Origin: Alentia gelatinosa
Lineage: Eukaryota; Annelida; Polychaeta; Phyllodocida; Polynoidae
Length of the DNA: 64,000 nt
NCBI GenBank assembly: GCA_950022655.1
Contig: OX465579.1
Span: 15,165,088-15,229,087, forward strand
Direction: 5' to 3'
The position numbers and the translations under genes were made by a program. Shown in pieces: positions 46,817-56,945 of this stretch (positions are counted from its first letter, which is position 1; each line of letters begins with the position of its first letter). The notes under the pieces were generated by a model. It worked only from the letters and a program-made list of their open reading frames with translations, was not told the origin of the DNA and searched no databases.

Positions 46817-47130
46817 TAAAGCACCCCTCTCATAAGATCTCACACTCTCTAAGTCGTAATCTGTACAAGGTTCTCACTGCGCTCTAGGGGAGAAGAATTC
46901 TTAACGAAGTAGGCTTAGAGCCTTGAGAATCCACTGGCACACAGTATTCCCGCTAGGTGGCATCATTGAGATTATAGGAATCTTTGGGTTACATTGATGG
47001 TCATCTTTAGCACGGAGGCAGGCCAGTGGATTCTCAATGCTCTAAGTCTAGTTCGTTAAGAATTCGTCTCCATAGAGCGTAGTGAGAGTACAGAATACGA
47101 CTTAAAGAGTGAGATCTCATGAGACGGGTG
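46817..47130. mobile_element. 314-bp palindromic element
   Basis: Arms of about 115 bp: the left reads CACCCCTCTCATAAGATCTC and continues to GAGAATCCACTGGC. The right reads GCCAGTGGATTCTCAATGC and continues to GAGATCTCATGAGACGGGTG. The loop of about 80 bp carries CCGCTAGGTGGCATCATTG. A partial relative is at 12837-12975. The single strand could fold almost end to end. Confidence 0.85.
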
Positions 47131-47880
47131 CATCAAAGACCTTCAAGGTATGCTATTGCTCTATGGTATCGTGATGGTTTTGACTGTGAGGGATCTACAC
47201 ACAGTAGGTAGGTGTATAGTGGTGTCCTCTTACAGCATCTACTAGCACCCGTTCCAAAGGATGGCGAAAGGGGGTGGTTATAGAGCCCTATCCCTGAGTA
47301 CCTTCATCGTTCTCTAATGTTCACCATTCACACTTTTATAGACGCCAGGGCAACTTCTAAGGCTAAGTGTCGTAGCAAGCACCCCTCCTCCCTCCCACAC
47401 ACAGACACACACACACACTCATCCTCCTCCACTACCTACCAAACTGCCGGGAACCAGCGCACCCGCTACATAGCCTATGTATGCTATTATTTCGCTTGTA
47501 CCTGAAGGGCTCTCTATATAGTGCGGTATGGCCATTACGGGCCAGGCAGGTAGCTGAGTGCTAATAGTTTGATAACCACCTCGCCTTCCCCATACAAACC
47601 CCACCACCCACCCCAACCACCCTGTTCTTCAATCAGAGTGTAACTAGGACATTCCCTGCCACGACTAGCCAAGCATCAAGCAGTTAACGCAGGCCCTACT
47701 CACCCGCTAATGGTTTGGTCACAACTAACACCGACGCCCCCCACCCACACCCTCAGGCCTAGCGTACTGGCATCGATCCGGCGGTCATATCATCGCATGC
47801 ATCATAATCCCGACCCACTCCGCTCATATGGCCCTCCAGCACACACTCTATCAGTGTAGTGTGCGCGGTGGGATGGGTTA
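47131..47880. other. No supported feature
   Basis: C-rich plus strand at 47380-47650 and short CA repeats; no gene. Confidence 0.45.
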
Positions 47881-49035
47881 TGCCCAGTCCGCACTGTGCG
47901 ACTGGAGTTACCAACGTGCGCCCAGTCTGAGACGGGATTTACTGAGGTACGCCAAGTCTGAGTATGGGGTTACCTAGGTACGCCCAGTCTGAGACTGGAG
48001 TTGCCTAGGTACGCCCAGTCTGAGTATGGGGTTACCGAGGTATGCCCAGTCTGAGACTGGAGTTGCCTAGGTATGCCCAGTCTGTGTATGGGGTTACCTA
48101 GGTATGCCCAATCTGAGACTGGAGTTACCTAGGTACGCCCAGTCTGAGACTGGAGGTACCTAGGTACGCCCAGTCTGAGACTGGAGGTACCTAGGTACGC
48201 CCAGTCTGAGACGGGATTTACTTAGGTGCGCCAAGTCTGAGACTGGAGTTACCTAGGTACGCCCAGTCTGAGACTGGAGGTACCTAGGTACGCCCAGTCT
48301 GAGACTGGAGGTACCTCAGGTACGCCCAGTCCCAGACTGGAGGCATCTAGCACGGCAAAACGCACAGTGTGAACTGCACGCTTCCTTCTAGTCTGAGACT
48401 TGGTGTATCAGGTATGCCTAATCTCAGACAGGAGGTACCTCAGGTACGCCCAGTCTCAGACTGAAGGTACCTAGCACGGCAAAACGCACAGTGTGAACTG
48501 CGCACTTCCTGCTAATCTGAGACTGGATGTATCAGGAACAGCCAGTCTCAGACTGGAGGAACCTCAGGTATCCCCAGTCTCAGACTGGAGGTACCTCAGG
48601 TACGCCCAGTCTCAAACTTGAGATACCTAGCTCGGCAAAACGCACAGTGTGAACTGCGCACTCCCTGCTAGTCTGAGACTGGGTGTATCAGGTACAGCGA
48701 CTCTTAGACAGAAGGTACGTGTGAGCACGTAGCACGAGAAAACGCATAGTGTGAACTGCACGCTTCCCGCAGTTCACAAACTGGATTTACCTCAAGCAAG
48801 CCCAGTCGCAAGCCGTTCGAATAGCAAACATGTCTGATATTCGGTACCGCTAGACGCCGTCTGGGCGTACGGAGGGACAGCCAGGTGCAAGGGTTCCAGT
48901 CGAAAGCAGTGTGGTTCACACATATATTACCTTACGAATTGGCGCACCGGCTTTGGAACGTCCAGTTTCAAGCACAGTATCCCGAGTCGGCGATTAGAAG
49001 TACCCGCTCGCAAGCTCCCCAGTCGCACAGTGTGA
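47881..49035. repeat. 31-bp minisatellite with higher-order structure (CCCAGTCTGAGACTGG)
   Basis: About 13 units of 31 bp (GGTACGCCCAGTCTGAGAC ...) run from about 47900 to 48350. Longer units follow that add CACGGCAAAACGCACAGTG and TGAACTGC at about 48352, 48476, 48632 and 48737. Each 31-bp unit holds two near-palindromes, CCAGTCTGAGACTGG and GGTACCTAGGTACC, so the array could form cruciforms. Confidence 0.9.
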
Positions 49036-49309
49036 ACGGGGCTCTAGGGTGATGGGAGTGTATAGGGTAAAGGGGGGCAGGGTGAGTGTGTGCTAGCGTG
49101 ACGTGTTATCCGTCTCCATCCGTCTCTCCCTGTCACCTGCCCGCCACCCCGAGCACAAAGCGTACAGCTCCGAGATACTGCCGATCTATAGCACACACAC
49201 ACATACACACAGACACACACCCTACTGCAAACACATCTCCCTATTAACTATAGAGAAGGGAACATCTTTGCCAGCCGTACTACACAAAGGGGTAAATTGA
49301 CGGTACTTA
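49036..49309. other. No gene; short CA repeats
   Basis: ACACACACACATACACACAG tract near 49192-49220. Confidence 0.6.
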
Positions 49310-49675
49310 GTAGAAACCAAACGAGAGTTAGCCTTGTCAATGTTTATGCCACGATGGGCAGGTTGTGTATTACTACACGAGGCGTTAGCCAAGTTTAGTG
49401 AGTAGCAGACCTGACCAGAGTGGTATGAACATTGACAAGGCTACCTCGAGTTCAGTTTTGTATTTATCCTACCCCATCTCACCGATATACAGAGAATATT
49501 TGTAATTATCCATGTTAGTAGTTATCAATGCTGCCGGATCTACTTTCGTTATCTCGTCCCTGATTGGTCCGTTTTTTTATTCACCTCAGTGCATAAATAA
49601 CACTTTATCCAACGCACCGTCAAATACATTGAGTCAATGTTAAACCTATGGCGTTTTTTATTAGGGGTAGGATAA
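49310..49675 (+). mobile_element. Bipartite stem-plus-box element, GAGTTAGCC subfamily
   Basis: Stem arms GAGTTAGCCTTGTCAATGTT and AACATTGACAAGGCTACCTC; loop ACGAGGCGTTAGCCAAG. Box TTTATCCTACCCC to GGGGTAGGATAA with GTTAAACCTATGG. The outer stem sequence AGAAACCAAACGAGAGTTAG is shared with the element at 52733. Confidence 0.85.
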
Positions 49676-49976
49676 TCTATGGTTATGCTCGTGTGAAATT
49701 GTCCCCCGTCTGGCAATGCTCAGTGTGCTGCCGGAGTTTGAACAACTGTCTCCCCACCACACGCCATCATGCCCCCTGCTGTTGGGTTTTGAGGAGTGAT
49801 CGGGAAAATTCGACAATAGGTAAATTGTGAAGGTAGCATGACCCCGCGGAGATACTACCTTGTCATGCCAAAGTGCTCGCGTGACATCTGCCCCTTATTT
49901 GGTCATCTTCGCGGGAGGGCTTATCAGAGAATGCCAACTGAAGCCCCCCTTTTATCATAGACCTTGTATTCAGCTT
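49676..49976. other. No supported feature
   Basis: Mixed sequence between two elements. Confidence 0.45.
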
Positions 49977-50264
49977 CGACTCACCCCTGGTATTCTGTCC
50001 CCATAGACTTGTAATTGAGAGCTCGTACTCAACGCCGATGGAGTATTATAGAAAAATACTTAATGGGTGCTGATGTCACAAATGTTGGCCAATTAGTCAA
50101 TGTCAGGGGTGAGGTAAATTCAGAAAACTATTCAAGTTTACGCTTGATCCCATCTTGTTTGAATCGACATGTAGTTTGTGCGGCTTCGCCTTGTGAATTA
50201 CTATGCTTTTCAAACTGAATGAGACACAAGCTCAGACCATAAACCTTCAGAGGTTTCCTCTATA
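49977..50264 (-). mobile_element. Bipartite stem-plus-box element, subfamily A, reverse orientation
   Basis: Reverse of the 417-713 type. Box ACTCACCCCTGG to AGGGGTGAGGTAAAT with CCATAGACTTGTAATTGAG; stem with loop GTGCGGCTTCGCCTTGTG; ends CAGAGGTTTCCTCTATAGG. Confidence 0.85.
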
Positions 50265-50470
50265 GGATCTCATCCCTGCTGTTTTTCCCCATAGAATTGA
50301 CATTGGGAGCTCATACTCAACACCCAAAGAGCATTGTAGGGGAAAATCAATCATGAGAAATATCAATATCAGGGGATGATGTCACAAATTCATTTTGGAT
50401 TGCTACCTAATGTCACTCGGCTGTCCCTCGTGAGATTACTCCGCAACCCAAACTCAGGGCATATTGTTAG
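50265..50470 (-). mobile_element. Bipartite element, box and partial stem, adjoining the previous copy
   Basis: ATCTCATCCCTGCTG, CCATAGAATTGACATTGGG and CAGGGGATGATG outline a degraded box. A partial stem contains CTCGGCTGTCCCTCGTGAG. It shares its left border with the end of the preceding element. Confidence 0.6.
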
Positions 50471-51270
50471 TAGGTATAGATCTCAAAGCAGTTCCTTATT
50501 ATTCCTCTACACTCTCCGCTCCACTATAGATGCCGCCCCTATAGAATCTATGTCTCATTATCTTTGTTGTTGCTCGTATAGATTTCTCAGATGTAACCGC
50601 ACACGCCGGTATCTATAAATAGGTGTCTGGCAACAACAATGGCTCTAAGGATCCCCCTACCTCTTCCTCTCCGCACATCCTACCCATGCCTCCAGTGGTT
50701 CCATGGATCCCTTTCTGTTCCCTTACAGATAGCTGCTACATCTCAGGTACATAATGGGGGATCGTGGGTACCGAGCCGGAATGGCGGAGGGGTGGAGGAG
50801 AGCGGGGAGTGGGGTACGGGAACAGGCCTGGACGACGCCGCATATAATGGCCACGTGCGGCAGACCCGCCCGATTTATCTTGGTCGCGCGGCGGGGCGGG
50901 ACGGGCGGAGATGGGACGGCGGCGGGGGTCGGAGGGGCCATTGTCGGCGCTAACCTGGGGCGGGCGTCGCAGGGGCTTTGTTCCGGCCCGTAAGGACGCT
51001 AATCGGTCCCTCGGAACGACCCGGTCACGCGCCCGCCGACGCCCGGCCGCGCGGCGCCCCAGCCCGCCCACCCACCGGGGGACCTGGCGGGGAGCCCGGG
51101 CCCTCTTGTGTTTTAATACCCAGGTATCTATGCAGCACCGGAGGCCACGGCGGGCGCCAGGGCGGGACCTGGGGCCTGGGACGGGGGGACTGCCCGCCCT
51201 GTGTCGGCCGACGGGAAGGGGCGGGCGGGGGGAGGAGAGGGTGGGTCCGCGAGACTGGGAGCTAAAATCG
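50471..51270. other. GC- and CpG-rich island at 50750-51270
   Basis: The island is about 500 bp of very high G+C. Frames of 60-183 codons are open on both strands because stops are rare in such DNA; they are Pro/Arg/Gly-rich and show no domain. It lies about 2.2 kb upstream of the exon at 53433, so it could be a promoter or a GC-rich first exon of that gene. Nothing in the sequence proves this. Confidence 0.35.
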
Positions 51271-52732
51271 AACCGGTCATTCATCATCGGCGCTATATTA
51301 TCGTTGATCCCACGCTAAGCCCCGTGATCATGAATATTCATAAGACCCTGTAGCACCAGTTCTATGGGCAGGAGATGCGCCCACGCAAACCTAGTGGCAT
51401 ATACTATATACATACACCCAGCGGTGGGTATTCCATGAAGGTGCCTTAAAGGTAATCCTTTGTCTCTCTGTCTCTGCATTTTTTGTTGTTGTTTTCTCTG
51501 CCTAGTTAGGGCAGAACGTATTGTGGCAGGGAGTGATTTGAGTAGCAGTCGGCAACACTCGATAATGGCGCAATTCCTGTGCTTGGGATTAGCCACAGCC
51601 CGTCGCTAATTACCTTTTTCATATACTACTACGGAAACGACCCGCAGCTATGCGCTGTTTTCGTGCACTACTTAAAATATTCTCCGTCAATGCTGAACTA
51701 TTCGAGCAGTGAATATAGTGAAAAGTAAAATCTGAGATTGATGAACCAACACTGATATGAAAAACAGGGATATTGAAGGATTGCAGTGAAATCCAATACA
51801 CTTCCCTAAGCACCCTGCTAACGGGCGTCTACCTTCCATTGTCCAGCCACACAATACTGTAGGCAGACAGCGCTACAGAGTCTATTCTCTTGCCACTATA
51901 TAGCTGCGAATGGATACTGTTGCATACAGAAAAAAATACTAGTTTCGAATTCTATACAGAGAGATAGATTCGCAAACATGGCTCATATAGCATCAATGTA
52001 GTAGCTATACCAACATATCCTAGGGTATTGGCCTATACATACAGGGAGGCTGTATATATATGAAGGTATTTCTTATAATTTCCAAGCTTTGTGTTTTAAT
52101 TCAGAACTTTCCAGCACGTCTAACAGTCGAGAAATTGTCTTATTTTGTCCTTATTAGAACAGAGATAAAGTTTTACCCTTAATGGCACTAATTATATTTA
52201 CGGCGGGATCCGGTGAACAAAGAGACCCCTTTTTTAACGTTCCGCTGGGTGATGACAAGGTAATACAGGCAGCGTAAACGATTTTGAGCGAACAACGCTT
52301 AATGCCAGACGCTTAAAAGGGGGAATAGGGATGTTTGATCTGCCCTATGAAATATGAGAACAGCTTTGCGTGAGATCATATCGTATCACAAAGTAGGCAG
52401 TTTATGCATAGCGCTCTTCTTTCTGGTGGATTCATGATATTGTATATTTGCAGTTGTATTAGACCCTTTATGGAATAGTTTAACCTTTTGACAATGCGAC
52501 ATTTGCTCATCTACCTTGTACTGTTATCTCCTTCTATCAATAACATTATTTGATACTGTGACTCAACATATTATAAGCAACACATTTCAGAGTTATTGCA
52601 CCATAATATAATCCAATGGATAAGCTCTTTTTACTGACACTTTCGTCTCATTACAAATCAGTATATTGGAAGTCAATATGATTATGATTATTGAATCCAA
52701 GATTGCTTAACATCAAATATAGTATGGAGAAA
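51271..52732. other. No supported feature
   Basis: AT-rich sequence without recognisable genes or repeats. Confidence 0.5.
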
Positions 52733-53036
52733 CCAAACAAGAGTTAGTCGTGTTGTTGTTTATCGCACGACAGCAAGATCGCATATTACTGCACGAGGCG
52801 AAGCCGAGAACAGTAATATTCGATATTGCCGGAGTGCGACGAACAATAACATGACTAACTCGAGTTTGGTTTAGAATTTATCCTACCCCGCCCGTCTAAA
52901 CTACTTCTACATTAACAAATGACATCATTTGTCAAGTGTATCCCACTAGAGCGATATTTTTCATTTTTCTGAACTCCAGACCGAATACAGTGACCCAGTG
53001 TTAGGCCTATGGAGGTTTTTTTTAGGGGTAGGATAA
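52733..53036 (+). mobile_element. Bipartite stem-plus-box element, GAGTTAGTC subfamily, forward
   Basis: Stem arms GAGTTAGTCGTGTTGTTG and CAATAACATGACTAACTC; loop GCACGAGGCGAAGCCGAG. Box TTTATCCTACCCCG to AGGGGTAGGATAA with GTTAGGCCTATGG. It is the forward counterpart of 27188-27498; the two match along their whole length. Confidence 0.9.
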
Positions 53037-53407
53037 TTAATCAGAATGCAAAGCTGTGTGCTGTGTAGCTACGAACAAGGATATTGGAGAAGATATTTAC
53101 TACACAATCAACCGAGAACTAATACACTAAATGTGGTATGGATTTGTGACCTAGCCCATGTGTGTATAAGTGTAAGCTAATCTGCAGGTTACAAAAGGGC
53201 TAGTGTCTGGGCTCTATGATAATGTTGCAACAAGGTATTACTCCAATCCCCAAGTAATTTCAAAAATGGTGTGACACTTAGATTCCAAGCACGTTCAGTA
53301 GTGACACTGCCATGTAGTCACGTTCGGCTCCCACTTATCCAAACCCGATCGTTATAACAACCCCAGTGCGTGTTGAATATGGTAATCTCTAGTAATCCCT
53401 GCTAATT
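53037..53407. other. Probable intron sequence upstream of the exon
   Basis: AT-rich non-coding sequence leading to the splice acceptor. Confidence 0.5.
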
Positions 53408-53432
53408 CCTGCTCTTTTTCTCTCACTCACAG
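53408..53432 (+). other. 3' splice site with polypyrimidine tract
   Basis: CCTGCTCTTTTTCTCTCACTC leads into ACAG, a strong acceptor directly before the exon. Confidence 0.75.
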
Positions 53433-53574
53433 CCGGCGACTGTCGGTTCCCGTCCGATTGGCACGGGAGGTGGTTCCAGAGCGGACTCGGCGAGCTGGTC
53501 ATACGCAACCACTCCATCTCGCGGAAAGGCACGTGTCATGAACACCACCGGGACTACTACCTCGTGGAGAACAG
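53433..53574 (+). CDS. Internal exon of a secreted/membrane protein with a CxFPxxWxGxWFQSG domain
   Basis: The 142-nt exon is flanked by a pyrimidine-rich acceptor ending in CAG and the donor CAG|GTGAGT. Read with two leading bases from a split codon, it gives 46 full codons without a stop and ends with two bases of another split codon. It contains CRFPSDWHGRWFQSG, then GELVIRNHSISRKGTC and YYLVEN. The C-x-F-P ... W-x-G-x-W-F-Q-S-G ... K-G-x-C pattern matches, from memory, the N-terminal repeat of an invertebrate family of large extracellular or membrane proteins of unknown function (Pfam DUF7042-DUF7045 group). The two Cys probably form a disulfide, suggesting secretion; that is inference. 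Coding G+C is far above the flanking DNA. Preceding and following exons were not found, so start, signal peptide and full length are unknown. A pseudogene fragment is possible but unlikely, given intact splice sites and frame. Confidence 0.8.
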
Positions 53575-53708
53575 GTGAGTGGCGACTACTCTACACGCGT
53601 CGCGCGCACAGGTGTGTGTGCAGGCGCGTGTGTTTGCGTTAGGACACCTATATAGGACCGCTGGAAATGCCGGTCGCGACGTGCAAATAATGATGAAAAA
53701 AAAAGGGA
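53575..53708 (+). other. Start of the downstream intron
   Basis: GTGAGT donor followed by CpG- and GT-rich sequence, leading into the G-rich array. Confidence 0.65.
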
Positions 53709-54350
53709 TGGTGTAGGTGGGAAGGGTGGGTGGGGTTTGGAGGAGGGGAGGGGTTCGTGGAGGGGTGGGGGAGTAAAGGGTGGGTAAGGTTTGGGGGAGG
53801 GGGTTGTGGAGGGGTGGGGGAGTAAAGGGTGGGTAAGGTTTGGGGGGAGGGGGTTGTGGAGGGGTGGGGGAGTAAAGGGTGGGTAAGGTTTGGGGGAGGG
53901 GGTTGTGGAGGGGTGGGGGAGTAAAGGGTGGGTAAGGTTTGGGGGGAGGGGGTTGTGGAGGGGTGGGGGAGTAAAGGGTGGGTAAGGTTTGGGGGAGGGG
54001 GTTGTGGAGGGGTGGGGGAGTGGACGGTGGGTGAGGTTTGGAGGAGGGGAGGGGGTTGTAGAGGGGTAGGGAAGTAGATGGTGGATAAGGTTTGGGGAAG
54101 GGGAGGGGGTTGTAGAGGGGTAGGGAAGTAGATGGTGGATAAGGTTTGAGGAAGGGGAGGGGTTGTAGAGGGGTAGGAAAGTAGACGTTAGGTAAGGTTA
54201 GGGGGAGGGGAGGGGGTATGGAGGGTAGGGAGAATGGAGGGTGGGTAAGGTTTGGGGGAAGGGAGGGGTAGTGGAGGGGTGGGGAAGTACACAGTGGGTA
54301 AGGTTTGGGGGAGGGGAGGGGTTTGTAGAGAGGTGGGAGAGTGTAGGCTG
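53709..54350 (+). repeat. 49-50-bp G-rich minisatellite in the intron (G-quadruplex-prone)
   Basis: About 13 units of a roughly 49-bp sequence contain GGGTGGGTAAGGTTTGGGGG and GGGGGTTGTGGAGGGGTGGG. The central units (53750-54000) are almost identical; both ends are more diverged. Four or more G runs of at least three lie in every unit, all on the strand of the exon, starting 135 bp after its donor. Confidence 0.95.
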
Positions 54351-54597
54351 GGTACTGCTGTGTTGTGTAACCAGCCGTGGCAGAATAGACCGGGGCGGCC
54401 CGCCTGAGAGGGGCGGAGGGGTGGACGTGGGCATTAATCGTCGAGTGTGGAGCAAATAAGGTGTAAATAGAGACTTATTGGATGACGCGCGTCAGTGCTA
54501 CAGCATGGGTCATTACGAACTGGGGTTTATTTAGGATCACACGGCATTTATTGGTATAAAACAAGTAGGCCACCTTTAGTACATTGTGAGCGTCATT
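54351..54597. other. No supported feature
   Basis: Short mixed-composition sequence, presumably intronic. Confidence 0.45.
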
Positions 54598-54950
54598 TCT
54601 TCTATTATCCACCTAATATAAAGTGTCCATAGAAAACACATACGCAGCGCGTATCTATATACCCAGTGCATACAGATATGTTGTATGCTTCGGGCTGCAA
54701 AACTCGGCGCTTAAGGAAATAAACAGCGTATGAAAACATAGTGCGTACCTAAAATGAACTAACATCGGAATCCCACTTGTCGGGAAAAGGTGGATGATAA
54801 ATACAATATAGACTGGTTTCAGATAAAAGCCGTTGTATCTGTTCCTCGAAGTTGCCTCGGCGTTATATCCTCGCATGCTCTCGGATATTACTACGCGTCA
54901 ACCTCCCGCTTGTATCTGAAACTAGTCAATATTGTATATTTCCCATACCC
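54598..54950. mobile_element. GACTGGTTTCAGATA palindromic element, copy 3
   Basis: TCTATTATCCACCTAATATA, GTGTCCATAGAAAACACA, GGTGGATGATAAATACA and GACTGGTTTCAGATAAAAGC are followed by the inverse arm GCTTGTATCTGAAACTAGTC. It is the opposite-strand equivalent of 24610-25240, with a single copy of the 74-bp segment. Confidence 0.85.
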
Positions 54951-55301
54951 TATGAATTCCTGCTCTAAATTAGATTTGACAACATTTTAGTCTACTTTAC
55001 ACTCCCCACTATAGGACATATATATCCAATATAACCTAATAAAATGAAAATCATGTTCCCTTTTCACGACACGGAGTTACTTAACCTTAGGATCTGTATG
55101 ATAAATGAACACTATAAATGATTTGTGCACATTTAGCAGTGCCACACACGTAAGATCAAAGGGAAGCGGTGTCTTAAACGTGATCCTTTTTGTGACAGAT
55201 ATCTTCTTGGATGTGATTATAGTACGCACGCTATAGATGGGTGTTCACATGGAACAGTTCGCTCTAGGTGTATTCACAAGGGAGGTGCTACTAAGGGGAA
55301 G

Positions 55302-55372
<71 letters not shown>

Positions 55373-56312
55373 GGGGAGGGGAATCAATGAAATAGTTGTG
55401 GTATTCAACTCTGCCTTGATCCTCCTACATTCAGCCGGAGAAACACCAAGCTATAAAGACAGCGATTTCCAGAATCGCCGACACAAATTGGCGTGTATAT
55501 GTGAGGTATTATTCAACAGGAACATCTCCCACCGATAATTTAGCATCTCGGAAGAAAAAAAAACAGGCGAAATATCAAATAATGTATAGCACATTTCAAG
55601 AATTTTTATTTCAAAAGTAATTTCTTAAGGCTTAGGTTTTTTTTATAATAACGACGAGGCTATGGATAAAGAATTCTATAGCATGAAATCCCTGGTCAAC
55701 GTCGGTATAAAAAGCCTGACAATGTTGATTCTATGGCGTGTAATACAAATGGATGATGATAGGTAGGTCCATTAGGGGGCAAGTTTTAGCCAGCGGAGGA
55801 TCTGACAGCTTCTTTCTATGTTAACAGGCTAACACAATTCCAGCATCAACGCTCCATAAAATCTGTCCAGGAAGAACTATAACCATGACATATTCGCTAG
55901 TCTCAAGTTGTGTCGTTTCTATCGCTTTCTGGGTGCAGCAATAGAGCAGCAAATACATCCTCACTCAGTAGAATCAGCAGGCACCGTCGTAGGCTTTGCT
56001 GATCGACCGTTGCCACACAAACAAGTAGTTGTGGTTCGTCGGGGCCTCGCCCATCCCTCCGCCGGCCCGGGGGCTGCACCGGACGGGGGCGGGGGGCAGC
56101 GAGCCGGCCTATTATACCTTGATGACGTAGCCTCAAACATTAATTGGTACCTGTCATCGTCTAGCGGGAGAATTAATTACTGCTGCGTGCTGTAAACCAT
56201 TAGCAGTATCCTCCGGGCGATGTCGGGGCTGGTAGCGGTACCGGTCGGCGGTGTGGCGGGCGTGGTTGGGTGAATCTCACCGCGGTCTCTCTGTACATGC
56301 ATGGCCGGTGCC
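54951..56312. other. No gene; one TA tract and one GC-rich stretch
   Basis: A (TA)n microsatellite lies at 55304-55371. At 56030-56110 there is a short GC-rich stretch with overlapping frames. GATGACGTAGCC near 56121 resembles a CRE-like site. No exon is recognisable. Confidence 0.45.
55304..55371. repeat. (TA)n microsatellite
   Basis: About 34 TA units. Confidence 0.95.
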
Positions 56313-56425
56313 TATAGAGACAATATTGACTGGTTTCATATACAAGCGGTCGTATGCTCCTCCGACGCGTAGTAATACCCGAGTGCATGCGAGGATATTG
56401 CGCAGAGTTAACTCCAAGGAGCATA
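56313..56425. mobile_element. GACTGGTTTCAGATA palindromic element, copy 4 (one arm)
   Basis: AATATTGACTGGTTTCATAT, ACGCGTAGTAATACCCGAG and AACTCCAAGGAGCATACGA match the other copies; the right arm is missing. Confidence 0.75.
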
Positions 56426-56439
56426 CGATAGACAGTGTA

Positions 56440-56945
56440 ATGCAGCCTCAGGGGACATTGAACGCTCCGAGCAAAGTGTCCCCTTAAGCGGGGTGTCCCC
56501 CTTAAGTGAGGTTAAAGTAGACTGAAAAAATATTTGTTCCGAGCCAATTGTACCCTAAAGCGAGGCGTCCCCTTAAGCGAGGTGTCCCAGAAGTGGGGTT
56601 TTAACGTACGGCAAAAGTTTGCTTCGGGGGACATCCGCCGTTTCGAACAGTGTCCCCCTTAAGTGGGCTGTCCTCTTAAGCGGGGATAAACCATAAACAA
56701 ACAATCAAGATCGTTGACCCAAACTGGTCCCTCCCTGATAACGTGTCCCTCCAAAGTGGTCCCTTAACCGGGGTTAAGAAGCATTCCGTACTGAAATAAC
56801 AGTCCCCTGCAGCGTGATGTCCCCGTAAGCGGGGTCACCCCTTAAGCGGGGTTAAAATAAACTCTTAGTAGAAGGAACAATATCCGTTCCAGGTAAATTG
56901 TCCCCTTAGGCGGGGTGTCCCGGAAGCAGGGTTTTACTGTACTGT
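56440..56945. repeat. Repeats with CCCCTTAAGCGGGG hairpin words
   Basis: GTCCCCTTAAGCGGGGTGTCC and close variants occur about six times, at irregular 70-100-bp spacing, each usually followed by GGGTT and AAA. The block ends GCAGGGTTTTACTGTACTGTA. Similar AAGCGGGGTTTTACTGTA words are, from memory, common at DNA-transposon ends in animals; the class cannot be set here. Confidence 0.75.

Noticed and set aside
47881..49035. Possible CRISPR array
   Set aside because: Units are contiguous diverged tandem copies with no variable spacers, and the window is eukaryotic in character.
50639..50760. Candidate first exon starting MALRIPLPLPLR and ending at CAG|GTACAT
   Set aside because: The donor would be phase 0, which does not match the phase 1 acceptor of the exon at 53433, and the leader is not a convincing signal peptide.
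50736..51318. Overlapping 95-183-codon frames on both strands
   Set aside because: Very GC-rich DNA has few stop codons; composition is Pro/Arg/Gly and no domain is recognisable.
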